From: Neocallimastix lanati (nom. inval.)
Lineage: Eukaryota; Neocallimastigomycota; Neocallimastigomycetes; Neocallimastigales; Neocallimastigaceae
Direction of reading: 5' to 3'
DNA length: 64,000 bases
Assembly: GCA_016946835.1 (NCBI GenBank)
Contig: JACVTC010000010.1
Span: 499,501 to 563,500, forward strand
Shown: piece by piece, positions 24,768 to 37,788 of the stretch
How positions within the stretch are numbered: the stretch's first letter is position 1
Layout of the letters: every line of letters starts with the position of its first letter
Translations under genes and position numbers: made by a program
Notes under the pieces: generated by a model
Told to the model about the DNA's origin: nothing
The model's database searches: none
Seen by the model: only the letters and a program-made list of their open reading frames with translations

Positions 24768-25640
24768 ATAGTTTAAAAAAACATTGAATACAATAAAAAA
24801 TACTAAAAAATAATAATTAATAAATAATAAATCTTGATGATTTATAAAAAAAAATTGAATTCATGAACTAAATAATAAAATAAATATTTATAATTATAGA
24901 TTAAAAAAATAATTCATTTTATATATAATAATATGAATATAAAAAAAAATAAATACTATATATAAATGAAAAATTATAAATAAAAAACATTATATATATA
25001 AGCATTATGCTTATTAAAATAATTAAAAAAATAAAATTAATATGAAAATTAAACAAATAAATAAATAAAATTATAATTAAAAAAAATAAAAAAATTAAAA
25101 GAATCGTAAATAAATGATAATAAAATAAAAATTTTAAATTTTTAATGATTAAATTATATTTAATTATATTATTTCTTTTATGTATTAATTTTTTTTAAAT
25201 TTTTAATGTTTTTCAGTCGATGTTTAAATTGAAAAATAGGAATAACACACATTTTAAAAAATATGCTTTAATATATTAATTATTAGTATTTATTTTTTTT
25301 TTTTTTGTCAAAAATTATAAAATATTTATTTTTATTCTTAGATTTTTTATTTATTTAAAAGGTCTTATTTTTTAATTATACATGTTTTAATATTTTTATA
25401 TTCATAAAAATACATTGGAACATACATATTGTATTATATTAAACAACATGCTTTAATAATAATTGTATAAAAAATATTTAAAAAAAACTTTTGACCATAA
25501 TATTTTTTATCATATACTATATAAACTATATATTATTATTATATATCCTATTTATTTTAATACACTATTCAATATTTAAAATTATAATGAAAATAATAGT
25601 ATTGATTAAATGTTAATTAAAATTTAATCTAAAAGTACTT
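24768..25640. other. A+T-rich 3' flank of xylanase 2
   Basis: No gene seen. The DNA is A- and T-rich with short homopolymers. Confidence 0.5.
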
Positions 25641-25645
25641 ATTTT

Positions 25646-25662
25646 CTAACATTCCCCCTTAA
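25646..25662 (-). mobile_element. Relic of an LTR element 3' junction (polypurine tract plus LTR start)
   Basis: Read on the minus strand the sequence is TTAAGGGGGAATGTTAG. It matches the PPT/LTR junction TTAAGGGGGAATGTTAC of the element at 60532-63067, and the TGTTAGAA start of the solo LTR at 60059. The remainder of the LTR (below 25646) is not clearly recognisable. Confidence 0.4.
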
Positions 25663-25838
25663 CATTATTAAATACTTTGCAAATTTATTATTTCTATTAT
25701 TATTATTAATTGGATTGGATTTATTACAATTTTTCTTTAAAATTTTCTTTGTTATGGACAATTTTATTTTTAGAAATAAAGAAAATATATTAGTTTATTT
25801 GTCTCCATTTGTGAAAATCTGCCAAAGAAGAAAAATTA

Positions 25839-27300
25839 ATGATTCAATTTACCTTTCTTGCTTTTCTTGACTTCAAAAAAGCTTATTATTCAGTTCCAAT
25901 TTATAATATGCTTACAAAACTTAGTAATATTGGTATTCGAGATAAATGTCTTCAATTCATTACTAATCTATACCCTACTTTGATAGCTCTTTCAAAACTT
26001 AATGGTAAACATTTAAAAGAATTTCCATTACATTGAGGTATTCATCAAAGATGTCCTTTATCACCTATTGTATTTAAAATATTTATCATTGATATATTTG
26101 ATAAATGTAAGAGATATGATATGATTATTGAAAGATAAAAGGATTGTGATGGCATATTTGCTGATGATACTGTTTTACTGACCACTACAAAATCTACTCT
26201 TAAAAACCTTTTAAATAGAGCTCATGATTAAGTAATCAAAAATGAGATGATCTATGGAATTAATTAATACTTTTCGCTTGTGTTTGTAAACCAAAGAACT
26301 TTATACCTCCAAGATATTATGAAAATCTTACATTTAAGCTTTGCAGGAACCATCTACCAAACATTAATCATTATACATATCTTGGAATACCTTCCAATGA
26401 ATCATTGGATTTATGGTCTATTATTGCTAAAACGAACAATAATATAAATTAAACAGTTTACTCTTTCTATTGATTTTTAACCAACTATTCCACTTTAACA
26501 TTATTATTCTTGTTTTCTTTGTCCTTAATTCAATTATTTACTATACACATTTACTATATCAAATAAAATAACATTGAAAAAGCTCAGTCTACTTTTAATT
26601 GAGGGTTTTTTTTTTTGAAGTTTTTGGTTTAAAAATAAAACCTCCAATACTACTATTTATAATATATCTAAGAAATTATTTTTATCTACTTTAACTAGTT
26701 TTGGTGCTATGACGATGATTCGATGCCTTAAAAAGTAGAAAGAATCTTCTTGCATTATTGCTCATTTAGTTAAAAATATTCTAACTCTTTTACATTATTC
26801 ATTAATGAAAAAAGCTTGTAGATTAGCAATAAGATAATACAATAATAAACTGGAGAACAAGATTTATTATCTATTAATTATTATTTTTTATATATTATTC
26901 CTCTCTCTTGGCGGAAATGTAGTATATGAAATCTTAAAGATCGATTCAGGGGAAATAAGATGTTTTATTAATAATATATTTTAATCACCTTCGAGAGAGT
27001 CTTCTTTCCCAATTTCATATTTTGTGGGTTTTGCAGAATTCCTCATTAAATCTATACCTATTGTGATTAGTGACTTTTACACTATAATCAATTTGTATTC
27101 AGGCCTACTGTTGACAAGGGTTTCGATGTCGATAAAGTTAAGAAAAAATTCTAATATAGATTCAAATGATAATTTTTATTTACATGGAATTATTATCTAT
27201 TAATGTGAAGAGTTAGAGGATATTTCGTCCTTGATACTCATAATATATTTTATTTTCAGATATTTTTTAATAAATATTATTAAATAAAGCTTCTTCCTAA
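25839..27300 (+). pseudogene. Decayed LINE: reverse transcriptase core to C-terminus
   Basis: Open only from 25839 to 26036, then broken by stops and frameshifts. RT landmarks appear in order: AFLDFKKAY (LINE RT motif with catalytic Asp), a damaged GxHQRCPLSP block (normally RQGCPLSP), and an intact FADDTVLL at about 26157 holding the catalytic Asp pair. Further on (26880-27120) an aromatic/LGG segment, DSGE and VGFAEFL align with the C-terminal part of the LINE ORF at 7-1071. That makes it the same family. The 5' part is absent; it lies between xylanases 2 and 3. Non-functional. Confidence 0.75.
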
Positions 27301-28702
27301 TCTTAGAAAATAAAAATAATAAATTTTTTTCTTTAACGTATTTTAATATTATTCATTAAATAAAATAAATATTATTTTCAGGAAAAAAAAACTTTTTTTT
27401 ATTTAATAAGTAAGAAATTAAGATGCCACAAAATTTTATAAAACAAAAATTCATATATATATGATATATTAGACAATTAAATACTTGATATTTTATATAA
27501 ATGTATTATAATAGTCTATTTAAATATTTTTTATTTTTGTTAAATGTTTATAATACAAATGATGTTATTATAAACGAAAGAAAAGAATTAGAATTCATTA
27601 TGTAATTTTTTAATATTAATATAAGAATTTAAATATTTTTTTTTTTTATTTTATTTTATGTATTTTTAATTAATTATTAATAAATATAGTTTATTTCATA
27701 TCTAAATAATAATAATATATAATACATATGATAATATAAAGAAAGATTATGTTATTAGTAAATTTATCTTGGTAATAGTATTATATTAGTCTTTAACTTT
27801 TATGTATTAACATTTTTCATACATTATTTTTTATTATTTAAGTTTATATTAATTAAATAATTTAATTTTGTATTTAAATTATTAATGTAATTATACAAAA
27901 ATTTTTATTATATAATTTCATTTATTTAAAGAAATTATATAAAGTAAAATAATTACATAATAAAGTCAGCAGATTGATTCAAAATATTATATATATTAAA
28001 ATTAAATACTTACAAATATTATTTAAATATAATTTTTATACATGATTTTATAAGCTACATTAATTATAAGAAGATATACATTGCTTCATGAATATTTAAC
28101 CTTTTATAAATTTTATATTTCCATGTTTTTAAAAAAATATGATATACCAATTAGAATAAATAATTGTATTTCTCTACAATAGAAATGAATAAATTAATAT
28201 TTGAGCTAATATTGTTAATGAAATCAACAAAATTATTACATATTTAAAAATTGTTAAAAGTATTAAGAAATTTAATCACAAATGAATGTTAATCATATAT
28301 TTTTTATACTATAATAATATTAGAGGATACTATTCTTTATATATATATATATATATATAATTATAAATTATATTTTCAGAATAATGAATCAATTTATCAG
28401 TAATTTGATAAAAATGCAACAATTATCATTATCAAAATCATATGTGTGAAATATATGAAATTTTAATACAAAAACAAAGTAATATATAAATGTTATAATA
28501 TTAAAAATATTTTTTATTTTCACTTAATTAAACAAAATTAAATTGATTTTTTTTTTTTTTTTTTTTTTTCTAAATTAAAATTTTTAAAAAAAAAAAATAA
28601 AAATTATAATTAGTATTTTTTTTCAGAAAGTATAAATATTTTTAAAATTAGATAAATTAAATTTTTACTTTTTTTTATAAATTAGTAATAATAAAAAAAA
28701 TT

Positions 28703-28735
<33 letters not shown>

Positions 28736-29321
28736 GAAAAAAGAATATTAATTAATAAAAAATTGTTAAAAATATTTTTTTGTTATATATACATTCTTAT
28801 ATTTATTTTTTTAAAAAAAAATATATTTTATAAATAATATTTTACATTTTTATATTTAAATATATATTTAAATCCATATTTAAAATTAAATTAAAAAAAC
28901 TGAAATTTTTAATTTATTTATATAAATTTTTTTTAAAATACAATTAAATTTTAAATATTTTTATTAATTATGAATATTTATTATTAAAACTTATAGAATC
29001 TTATAACCTTATATCTTAAAAATGGGAAAATTTATTAGTATTATTTTTTTATCATTTTAAGCAAATAGTATTTACCCAAAATGGTCATGGTGCTTATTAA
29101 TTTCAATTTTTCAAGAGATTAACATGATTTAATAAAATAATTTAATATAGATTAAAGTTAACAAGCGTGAGTCATGTAACTCATAATTAATATAACAAGC
29201 AAATTTAATTTATTAATATTAGTATTATAATTTGTTAAAAATAAAGTTTAATATTTATAATATTTAAAATAATTTAATTAAAATTATTATTATTTTTGTT
29301 TCAGGCTACAAAACTTTAATT

Positions 29322-29433
29322 ATTATATTATTCTTTTTTTTTTTTTAAGACTGGGATTAACTAGAGCCTTCAGAAACCTTATGTGTCCCGAATACTAACC
29401 ACCATAATAAAAACAAAGTCCATTATATTATTC
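29322..29433 (-). mobile_element. SINE-like element, internally deleted copy, with target duplication
   Basis: Core 29334-29421 is flanked by the 12-bp direct repeat ATTATATTATTC (29322-29333 and 29422-29433). Read on the minus strand, it ends in CCCAGTCTT followed by a run of 12 A. Its ends match the longer copy at 37095-37489; the middle is missing. TSD plus A-tail indicates target-primed retrotransposition. Confidence 0.6.
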
Positions 29434-29687
29434 ATAATTCAAAGAATAAAATAGAGCAATAATTGTTTCATTTTAACACATATAAATTTAATATAAAATT
29501 AAATTAAATATACTATAATAAAAATAATAAAATTAAATAAAATAAATAGTAATGTATAATAAAACATGTAAAATATTAATAAAAATTAAATAAAATAAAA
29601 TAAAATAAAATAAAATAAATAGTAGAAATATAGATGTAAATTGCAAATTGAATAAATAAAATAAAAAAAAATTATATATCACTTATA

Positions 29688-29902
<215 letters not shown>

Positions 29903-30906
29903 TAATTTTATGATTAAAGTATAATTTTATGATTAAAGTTTAATTTTATTATTAAAGTTTAATATTTAAGATAAAATTGATTAATTCATAGTAAAATTTA
30001 ATCACTAAATATATGAAAATAAAAACATAAAAATTAAAATTATTAAAAAAAAAAAATTTGGAACAATATAATTCATATTATTGTAAATAATTTTAAATAC
30101 TTTTAAATTGATTATTTTTCATAATACTAAACATTAATTAACTAACTAATGAGATATTATCTCCATAAAATTGTCTTTTAAGATGAAGTTAAAAAACATA
30201 ACTTGAGACATTAACCTTATTCAAATATATAATGTATAAAATAAATAAAATTATATTAAATATGATTTACTACATAATTCTTATGTACGTGGCTTAATTT
30301 TATGATAAATATATGAAATATTTTTAATTTTTTCTTATTATTTTATATTTTAATAATATAATTATATAATATTCATTTCATAATTATAAAATATATATAA
30401 ATAATAAAAAAAATAAATGAAACAAAATATAACATAGCATAATACGTATCAAAAATAAAATAATAATGTTTATTTAATAATAATTATTATTAAAGTTTTA
30501 TTTTATTTAAATTCAAATAAATACATTGTCTCCCTAAAGATATATTAACAAAGACACATAAAGTATTAATAAATAATATTTAAAAATTAAAGGAAAAAAT
30601 ACAAATACATTATTTTTTAATTTAATTGTTATTATTTTTTTTTTAAGTATGGATTAATGCCTAAATTTCAAAATTATATGATATCATAAAATATTAATAC
30701 GTTCATTTTATTTTTCTTCAATATATAATATTTATATTAGTACATTAGTCATTCCATATATATATAATATATTATATTATTTTACTATTAATAAATTGAA
30801 TATTAATATACATGCAATTATTTTTTAATTCAATTTGAACGGTATTTTTAAGTTATATCAAAAGAAATGAAGGAATAAATTAATAATGATAATAGTGGTA
30901 ATAGTG

Positions 30907-30910
<4 letters not shown>

Positions 30911-30958
<48 letters not shown>
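30911..30958. repeat. (AAT)n microsatellite
   Basis: 48 bp of AAT/ATA repeat. Confidence 0.85.
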
Positions 30959-31980
30959 GGAATTCTAAGAAAATATTAGATCTGATATATAATTATATAT
31001 TAATATTATTTTTCCTTAAGATGGAAATCAAAATTTTCATAAATGATATATTTTTGCAATAATTAAAATAATATATAAATTATTTTAAAAATTAAATTAA
31101 TATATATTTAAAGTTGAAATAAACAAATATATCATTTAATATATAATAATATCACTATAATTAAGAAATATAATTTTAATATTTATTTTAGTATATTTTG
31201 TTAATATATAACATTTTTTTTTAGACTAGGCTATATATATCATTACTTATTATCTATACTGAAATAAATTAATATTATATATATTAAATGAATAAAAAAA
31301 TGAACTTTCTTTTTTTTTTATTCATTTGATATATATAATAAGTAATTACTTGTTAATACTAATAATAATATTTGTTTTCTTCTTTTGTATTTAATAATAT
31401 AAATTTTAATATTTTATGTAATTATAAAATATTAATTATATCTCCTGGTAATTTTTTATATAATGAATTTTAATAACTTATTCACTTTATTTTCAATATA
31501 TCATTCCTTTATGAAAAATTTTGTCATTGTCATTATTATCTGTTGACCATAATTTTTAAACATTTTTCAGTTTTTTTATTGTTTCATTTCAAAAAACTAA
31601 TAATCATATTTTTTTAAAAAAAATAAATATATTTATATTAATAAAAAAAAATTATTTCACCCATTTGATAATTAGAATATATAATTCACCCATTTTTATC
31701 TTGATTATAATATTTCTTTATAAGAATTATTAAAAAAAATAATATAAAATACCAAAAAAAAAAAAAAAGAAAAAAAAAAGAGAGAGAGAGAGAGAAAGAA
31801 AAAAAAACATTTTTTATTTCAATGAAAGAATTTTATTTCTTCTTTACTACAGTCTTTATTTTTTATTTACATTAAATATTATAATAATTAGTAATTATAT
31901 ATAATTACTATATATAATAATAACGTACTTTTTTTTTTATTATATAATAAATATTTCTTATCTTTTAATGTGGCAAAATA

Positions 31981-32016
<36 letters not shown>

Positions 32017-32848
32017 CAATACTCATTTTTTTAATTTAATTTCTTAATTTTTTAATTATGACATGTTAAATGATAAAATACTCTTTTTTTTTTTTTTTTT
32101 TTTTTTTTAATGATATTAAAGATTTATAAGATTGAAAATGTGTATAAATAAATATAAATAAATTATATAAATGATATTTTACAAATATTTTTAATTAAGA
32201 TTTTATTAATATAACGGTGTATTTTAATTTTTACATTTTATATATTATATATTTAAAATGACAGTTTTTTTTTTTTTTTTTTTTTGTTCCTAAAAACATT
32301 AATCTAAATAAAGTTGTATATTAAAAAAATTTAAAAATTATCAATTTTTAAAATTAATAATTTTTAAAAAATAACATAAAATGCCAACATATTATTAATA
32401 TAAAGTAGATTTAGTACAAAAATTATTTATCATAAATTGATATTTAAACTTTAAAAATATATTTAAAATTGTTAAAGATATTGATATTACCATTTGTGAT
32501 ATTAATTTAAATTTAATTTATTTTTAATAAATGAAGATTTTATATAATTTGATTAAAATTTAAGTTAATTAAATTCTTATTTATTTATTTAATTTTTAAG
32601 AGTTAAAAATTTTAATGATGACTTCTTAATTATTTAATAATATGAAATTCAAAAGTTTTATGTTTAAATATATGATAAAATTTTGAATATATACATTACT
32701 TTTTAATTTATATTTTTATAATAATAGATTATGCTTTATTTAATTAAATATAAAAAATTTTTTTATAAAAGGAAGGAATTTTTCTTTTATTTCAAATCAT
32801 TAAAAATAAAGTATCAAAAAATATATTTTTTTGAATAAGCATTTTTTT

Positions 32849-32866
32849 TTCACTGGTTGAAAAATA
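32849..32866 (+). promoter_or_regulatory. Conserved upstream motif TTTTCACTGGTTGAAAAA (xylanase 3)
   Basis: Same 18-mer as at 22017, here 92 bp before the start codon. The immediate surroundings are not conserved beyond A/T-rich similarity, which suggests selection or recent duplication. Confidence 0.5.
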
Positions 32867-32958
32867 AATATTTTGAAAAAAATAAATAATTGAATATTTT
32901 GTTAATAAATAATTGAATATTTTGTTAATCATTGATTTTAAAATAATTTAAACATATA

Positions 32959-35900
32959 ATGAATTTAATAAAAGTTTTTTCATTATTAGTATCATTAGCA
33001 ACAATTGATATTGCTAATGCTCAAAGTTTTTGTAGTACTGCAAATCACTCTGGACAAAGTGTTACTGAATACAGTAACAAAGTAAGTTCTATTAATGGTA
33101 TTGGTTATGAATTATGGGCTGATAGTGGTAATAATAGTGCTACTTTCTATTCTGATGGTTCATTTTCTTGTACATTCCAAAATGCCAAAGATTATTTATG
33201 TCGTTCCGGTCTTTCATTCGACAGTACTAAGACTCATGATCAACTTGGTCATATGTATGCTGATTTTAAATTAGTTAAACAAAATATTCAAAATGTTGAC
33301 TATTCATATGTTGGTATTTATGGTTGGAGTAGAAGTCCACTTGTCGAATACTATATTGTTGATAATTGGCTCAGTCAATGGCGTCCAGGTGATTGGGTTG
33401 GTAATAAGAAACATGGTGACTTCGTCATTGATGGTGCTACTTACACTGTTTATGAAAATACTCGTACTGGTCCATCTATTGATGGAAATACAACCTTCAA
33501 ACAATTCTTCAGTATTCGTAAAGAAGCTCGTGATTGTGGTACAATTGATATTACTGCTCACTTCCAACAATGGGAAAAACTTGGTATGAAACTTGGTAAG
33601 ATGCATGAAGCTAAAGTTTTAGGTGAAGCTGGTAGTAATGGTGGAGGTACAACTGGTACTGCTGATTTCCCATACGCCAAGGTCTACATTGGATCTAGTA
33701 ATGGTAATAATAATGATAATTATGATAACAATGATACTAATGATAGCAATAACAACAATGATACATGGAATTGGGGTTGGAGTTGGAACTGGGATTGGAA
33801 TAATGGTGGTAATACTGATAATGATTATACAAACACCAATGATAATAATAGTAATAATAGTCAATCCTGTCCAACAAGTATTACTAATCAAGGTTATAAA
33901 TGCTGTTCAGATAATTGCAAAGTTGTTTACACTGATTCTAATGGTGATTGGGGCGTCGAAAACGATGACTGGTGTGGATGTGGTAATAAATCTTCTACAA
34001 GTAATGATTGCTCATCAAAAATTACTAGTAAGGGTTATAAATGTTGTCCTACCAATTGTATTGTTTACTATACTGATAACGATGGAGAATGGGGTATAAA
34101 CAATGGAGAATGGTGCGGATGTGGTGGTAGTAGTAATGATAAAGATACTGATGGTAATACTGAAAATTACAATGAAAATAACAGTAGTAATAATATCAAA
34201 AGTGATTACTGTAGTACAGCAAAACATTCAGGTCAAAGTGTTACTGAATATAGTAATAAGGTTGGTAATATTGGAAATGTTGGTTATGAATTATGGGCTG
34301 ATAGTGGTAATAATAGTGCTACTTTCTATTCTGATGGTTCATTTTCTTGTACATTCCAAAATGCCAAAGATTATTTATGTCGTTCCGGTCTTTCATTCGA
34401 CAGTACTAAAACTCATGATCAACTTGGTCATATGTATGCTGATTTTAAATTAGTTAAACAAAATATTCAAAATGTTGACTATTCATATGTTGGTATTTAT
34501 GGTTGGAGTAGAAGTCCACTTGTCGAATACTATATTGTTGATAATTGGCTCAGTCAATGGCGTCCAGGTGATTGGGTTGGTAATAAGAAGCATGGTGATT
34601 TCACTATTGATGGTGCTACTTATACTGTTTATGAGAATGACCGTTATGGTCCATCTATTGATGGTGATACTCAATTCAAACAATTTTTCAGTATTCGTCA
34701 AAATCCTCGTGATTGTGGTACAATTGATATTACTGCTCACTTCCAACAATGGGAAAAACTTGGTATGAAACTTGGTAAGATGCATGAGGCTAAAGTTTTA
34801 GGTGAAGCTGGTAGTAATGGTGGAGGTACAACTGGTACTGCTGATTTCCCATACGCCAAGGTCTACATTGGATCTAGTAACAGTAGTAACAATGATAGTA
34901 ACACTAACAGTGAAGATTACAAGAACTATAACAGTAGTAGTAATAATATCAAAAGTGATTACTGTAGTACAGCAAAACATTCAGGTCAAAGTGTTACTGA
35001 ATATAGTAATAAGGTTGGTAATATTGGAAATGTTGGTTATGAATTATGGGCTGATAGTGGTAATAATAGTGCTACTTTCTATTCTGATGGTTCATTTTCT
35101 TGTACATTCCAAAATGCCAAAGATTATTTATGTCGTTCCGGTCTTTCATTCGACAGTACTAAGACTCATGATCAACTTGGTCATATGTATGCTGATTTTA
35201 AATTAGTTAAACAAAATATTCAAAATGTTGACTATTCATATGTTGGTATTTATGGTTGGAGTAGAAGTCCACTTGTCGAATACTATATTGTTGATAATTG
35301 GCTCAGTCAATGGCGTCCAGGTGATTGGGTTGGTAATAAGAAACATGGTGATTTCACTATTGATGGTGCTACTTACACTGTTTATGAGAATGACCGTTAT
35401 GGTCCATCTATTGATGGTGATACTCAATTCAAACAATTTTTCAGTATTCGTCAAAATCCTCGTGATTGTGGTACAATTGATATTACTGCTCACTTCCAAC
35501 AATGGGAAAAACTTGGTATGAAACTTGGTAAGATGCATGAGGCTAAAGTTTTAGGTGAAGCTGGTAGTAATGGTTCAGGTACTAGTGGTACTGCTGATTT
35601 CCCATATGCAAAGGTTTATATTGGATCTGGTAATAGTGATAATACTAGTGGTAATACTAGTGGTAATACTAGTAGTAATACTTCAAGTTACCCAAAGGGT
35701 TCTGGTTTAAAATTTTACACTCAATGTAACAATCCAAAGCATTGGGCTATGACTTATGATGATGGACCAACTGAATTTGCTGATGCTATTTTGGATCTAT
35801 TAAAGGAAAAGAATATGAAGGCTACTTTCTTTGTTCTTGGTCAAATGTATATGGATGCCAATAGTTATGAATGGAAGAGACTTGTTAAAAGAATGGATAG

Positions 35901-36348
35901 TGAAGGTCACATTGTTGGTACTCATACATATACTCACCCAGATTTAACTAGTCTCTCATATCAACAAATTATGGATGAAATGAATAAAATTACTAATGCC
36001 GTTTATAGTGCTATTGGTAAGAAACCAGCCTTCATGCGTCCACCATATGGTTCTGGTAGTGGTAATCAAACTGTTATGGGAGCTCTTCAAGCTGCTGGTT
36101 ATACCGCTGCTATTACATGGAATGTTGATCCAATGGATTATAGTAATGGTGGTGATATTAATTATGCTAAACAAGTTATTAACCAAGCCAGAGGTAGACC
36201 AATTATTACCCTAAATCACTTAAAATATGGAGGTTCTTCACAAAGTGGGATTTTAGCTTTAGCTAATGCTGAAATTGAACTTATGCTTGCTAATGGCTAC
36301 ACTCCGGTTACTATGGAAGAATGTCTTGGCATTAGTGCCTATCAATAA
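32959..36348 (+). CDS. Secreted xylanase 3: GH11, two dockerins, two GH11, CE4 deacetylase
   Basis: 1129 residues, intronless, with a signal peptide ending about residue 22 (NAQ|SFC). Order: GH11 (about 24-250); Asn/Asp-rich linker with a Trp-rich patch (WNWGWSWNWDW, about 270-280); two Cys-rich dockerins (about 303-342 and 350-390); GH11 (from 416); GH11 (from 667); Ser/Asn linker; CE4 domain (about 925-1129, TYDDGP at 932-937). GH11 modules 2 and 3 are almost the same and repeat with a 753-bp period. Both carry ENDRYGPSIDG and IRQNPRD, where module 1 has [11 protein letters not shown] and IRKEARD. All three have both catalytic Glu. CE4 metal ligands are present. Protein and DNA are very close to xylanase 2, so this is a tandem paralogue with one extra xylanase module. 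The role is cellulosomal xylan degradation; esterase specificity is unproven. Confidence 0.92.
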   Translation: MNLIKVFSLLVSLATIDIANAQSFCSTANHSGQSVTEYSNKVSSINGIGYELWADSGNNSATFYSDGSFSCTFQNAKDYLCRSGLSFDSTKTHDQLGHMYADFKLVKQNIQNVDYSYVGIYGWSRSPLVEYYIVDNWLSQWRPGDWVGNKKHGDFVIDGATYTVYENTRTGPSIDGNTTFKQFFSIRKEARDCGTIDITAHFQQWEKLGMKLGKMHEAKVLGEAGSNGGGTTGTADFPYAKVYIGSSNGNNNDNYDNNDTNDSNNNNDTWNWGWSWNWDWNNGGNTDNDYTNTNDNNSNNSQSCPTSITNQGYKCCSDNCKVVYTDSNGDWGVENDDWCGCGNKSSTSNDCSSKITSKGYKCCPTNCIVYYTDNDGEWGINNGEWCGCGGSSNDKDTDGNTENYNENNSSNNIKSDYCSTAKHSGQSVTEYSNKVGNIGNVGYELWADSGNNSATFYSDGSFSCTFQNAKDYLCRSGLSFDSTKTHDQLGHMYADFKLVKQNIQNVDYSYVGIYGWSRSPLVEYYIVDNWLSQWRPGDWVGNKKHGDFTIDGATYTVYENDRYGPSIDGDTQFKQFFSIRQNPRDCGTIDITAHFQQWEKLGMKLGKMHEAKVLGEAGSNGGGTTGTADFPYAKVYIGSSNSSNNDSNTNSEDYKNYNSSSNNIKSDYCSTAKHSGQSVTEYSNKVGNIGNVGYELWADSGNNSATFYSDGSFSCTFQNAKDYLCRSGLSFDSTKTHDQLGHMYADFKLVKQNIQNVDYSYVGIYGWSRSPLVEYYIVDNWLSQWRPGDWVGNKKHGDFTIDGATYTVYENDRYGPSIDGDTQFKQFFSIRQNPRDCGTIDITAHFQQWEKLGMKLGKMHEAKVLGEAGSNGSGTSGTADFPYAKVYIGSGNSDNTSGNTSGNTSSNTSSYPKGSGLKFYTQCNNPKHWAMTYDDGPTEFADAILDLLKEKNMKATFFVLGQMYMDANSYEWKRLVKRMDSEGHIVGTHTYTHPDLTSLSYQQIMDEMNKITNAVYSAIGKKPAFMRPPYGSGSGNQTVMGALQAAGYTAAITWNVDPMDYSNGGDINYAKQVINQARGRPIITLNHLKYGGSSQSGILALANAEIELMLANGYTPVTMEECLGISAYQ

Positions 36349-37094
36349 ACAATTTTATCTTGATTAAATATTAAATAATTCAACAAATAATATTTTAATT
36401 ATTATTATATATTATATAACAAACTTTAAAGATTTTATATAATATATAATTAAATATTAAAATTAATTATAAATAATATATATAATTTAACAAAAAAAAA
36501 GTTAAATAAAAATAAAATATTAATAAAAATTTAAAATTAAAATTGAAATATGTAATAAATAAATGAATATTTGGAAAAAAAAAATCATTTATTCACTTAA
36601 AACAAAAATTAAAAAAAAGAAAAAAAGAATAAGAATAAAAATTTTAAAAATGTATATTTGTAAATATAATATTTTTAAAAAAAAATAAAAAAAAAAATAA
36701 TAATAAATAATAATTAAAAATAGGCTATAATCGAATTTATGAATTTTTACTTTCTTTTTTTTATTTTATTTTATGTTACAAAATATATTTATGATTAGAT
36801 TATATATTTTATTATAAATTGCATTATGTTATACTCAATTATTATTAACTAATTATAAATATATCGCATAAATTTAAAAATATTTAAATGTTTATTAAAG
36901 TAAATGATAATAAAAGAAAATTTAGTAAAAATATATTTATTCATAATCATTTAAAGTAGATATTATTTTTTCAACTTTATAATAAAAAAATATTCACACA
37001 TTTATAATTTTTCTTTGGGTATAAAAAGAAAAAGAAACATCTTCTGTTCATATTTTTCTTTTTACTTTTCATTATTGAAACCCAAAATGCAGTA
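36349..37094. other. A+T-rich intergenic region
   Basis: 3' flank of xylanase 3. No gene or distinctive element recognised. Confidence 0.5.
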
Positions 37095-37489
37095 TTTTTT
37101 TTTTAGACTGGGATTAACGAAAAGGGATGATAATTGGGCTTCCAGTTTCCCCCCTTAAATGTACCATACCATTTTGGCGTTGCAGACATCTCTCTAAACA
37201 AAGCTAATAAGACATTTCCTATACACTACTTTATATTATGGACTTATTTTCAGTAGTCTCTTGAATCATCATCGAGCGAGGAACAACTTCGCTAATCCTC
37301 TCATGGATCAATTGTCTTCTGCTCTAACTTTTATTTTGTACCATTGCGAGCGAGCATTCAACTTTATTTATAGGGAAAAACACCCTGAGAAGATAAAAAA
37401 TGCCCCTTATAAGTTTAGGAAGCAGTCGTGGGTTGATCCAGAAACCTTAATGTGTGTTTGCTCTGAGTACTAACCACCAGAATAAAAAC
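37095..37489 (-). mobile_element. SINE-like element, longest copy
   Basis: About 385 bp of balanced composition in an A/T desert. On the minus strand it begins GTTTTTATTCTGGTGGTTAGTA and ends CCCAGTCT followed by about 10 A. The start contains GTGGTTAGTA, similar to a tRNA D-arm (box A-like); a clear box B is not seen. Related ends occur at 29334 and 52250. On the plus strand 70 codons are open (37261-37473), but the related copy at 52437 diverges by frameshift and poly(A), so I do not treat it as a gene. Confidence 0.55.
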
Positions 37490-37788
37490 GAGAAAAATAT
37501 TATATATTATATAATAATTTAATTCTGTTTCTGTATAATTTATATTGCTTAAAATTTTATAATAGTGATTTTAATTAATTAAATTTATACATTTTTATAA
37601 TTAATAAAGAATAATGTTTAAAAATATTAAATCTTTTTTTTAAAAAAAATTTTTTTATATACTAAATTATTAATATATTTACTCAATATATATATACATT
37701 TGATTTTATAATATAATTTTTTATATTATATATAGTTTTATATATAATAACAATATTTTTATAATAAGTAATATTTAAAATTTTAAAA

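Noticed and set aside
31215-31245. Fourth SINE-like copy starting TTTTAGACTAGG
   Set aside because: Only about 15 bases after a T run match; the rest and the other end are missing.
37141-37162. TTTCCCCCCTTAA as another minus-strand polypurine tract
   Set aside because: No LTR start beside it, and it lies inside the SINE-like element.
37261-37473. 70-codon frame in the SINE-like element as a small gene
   Set aside because: It spans a repeated element and its counterpart at 52437 breaks into a poly(A) run, so conservation does not support coding.
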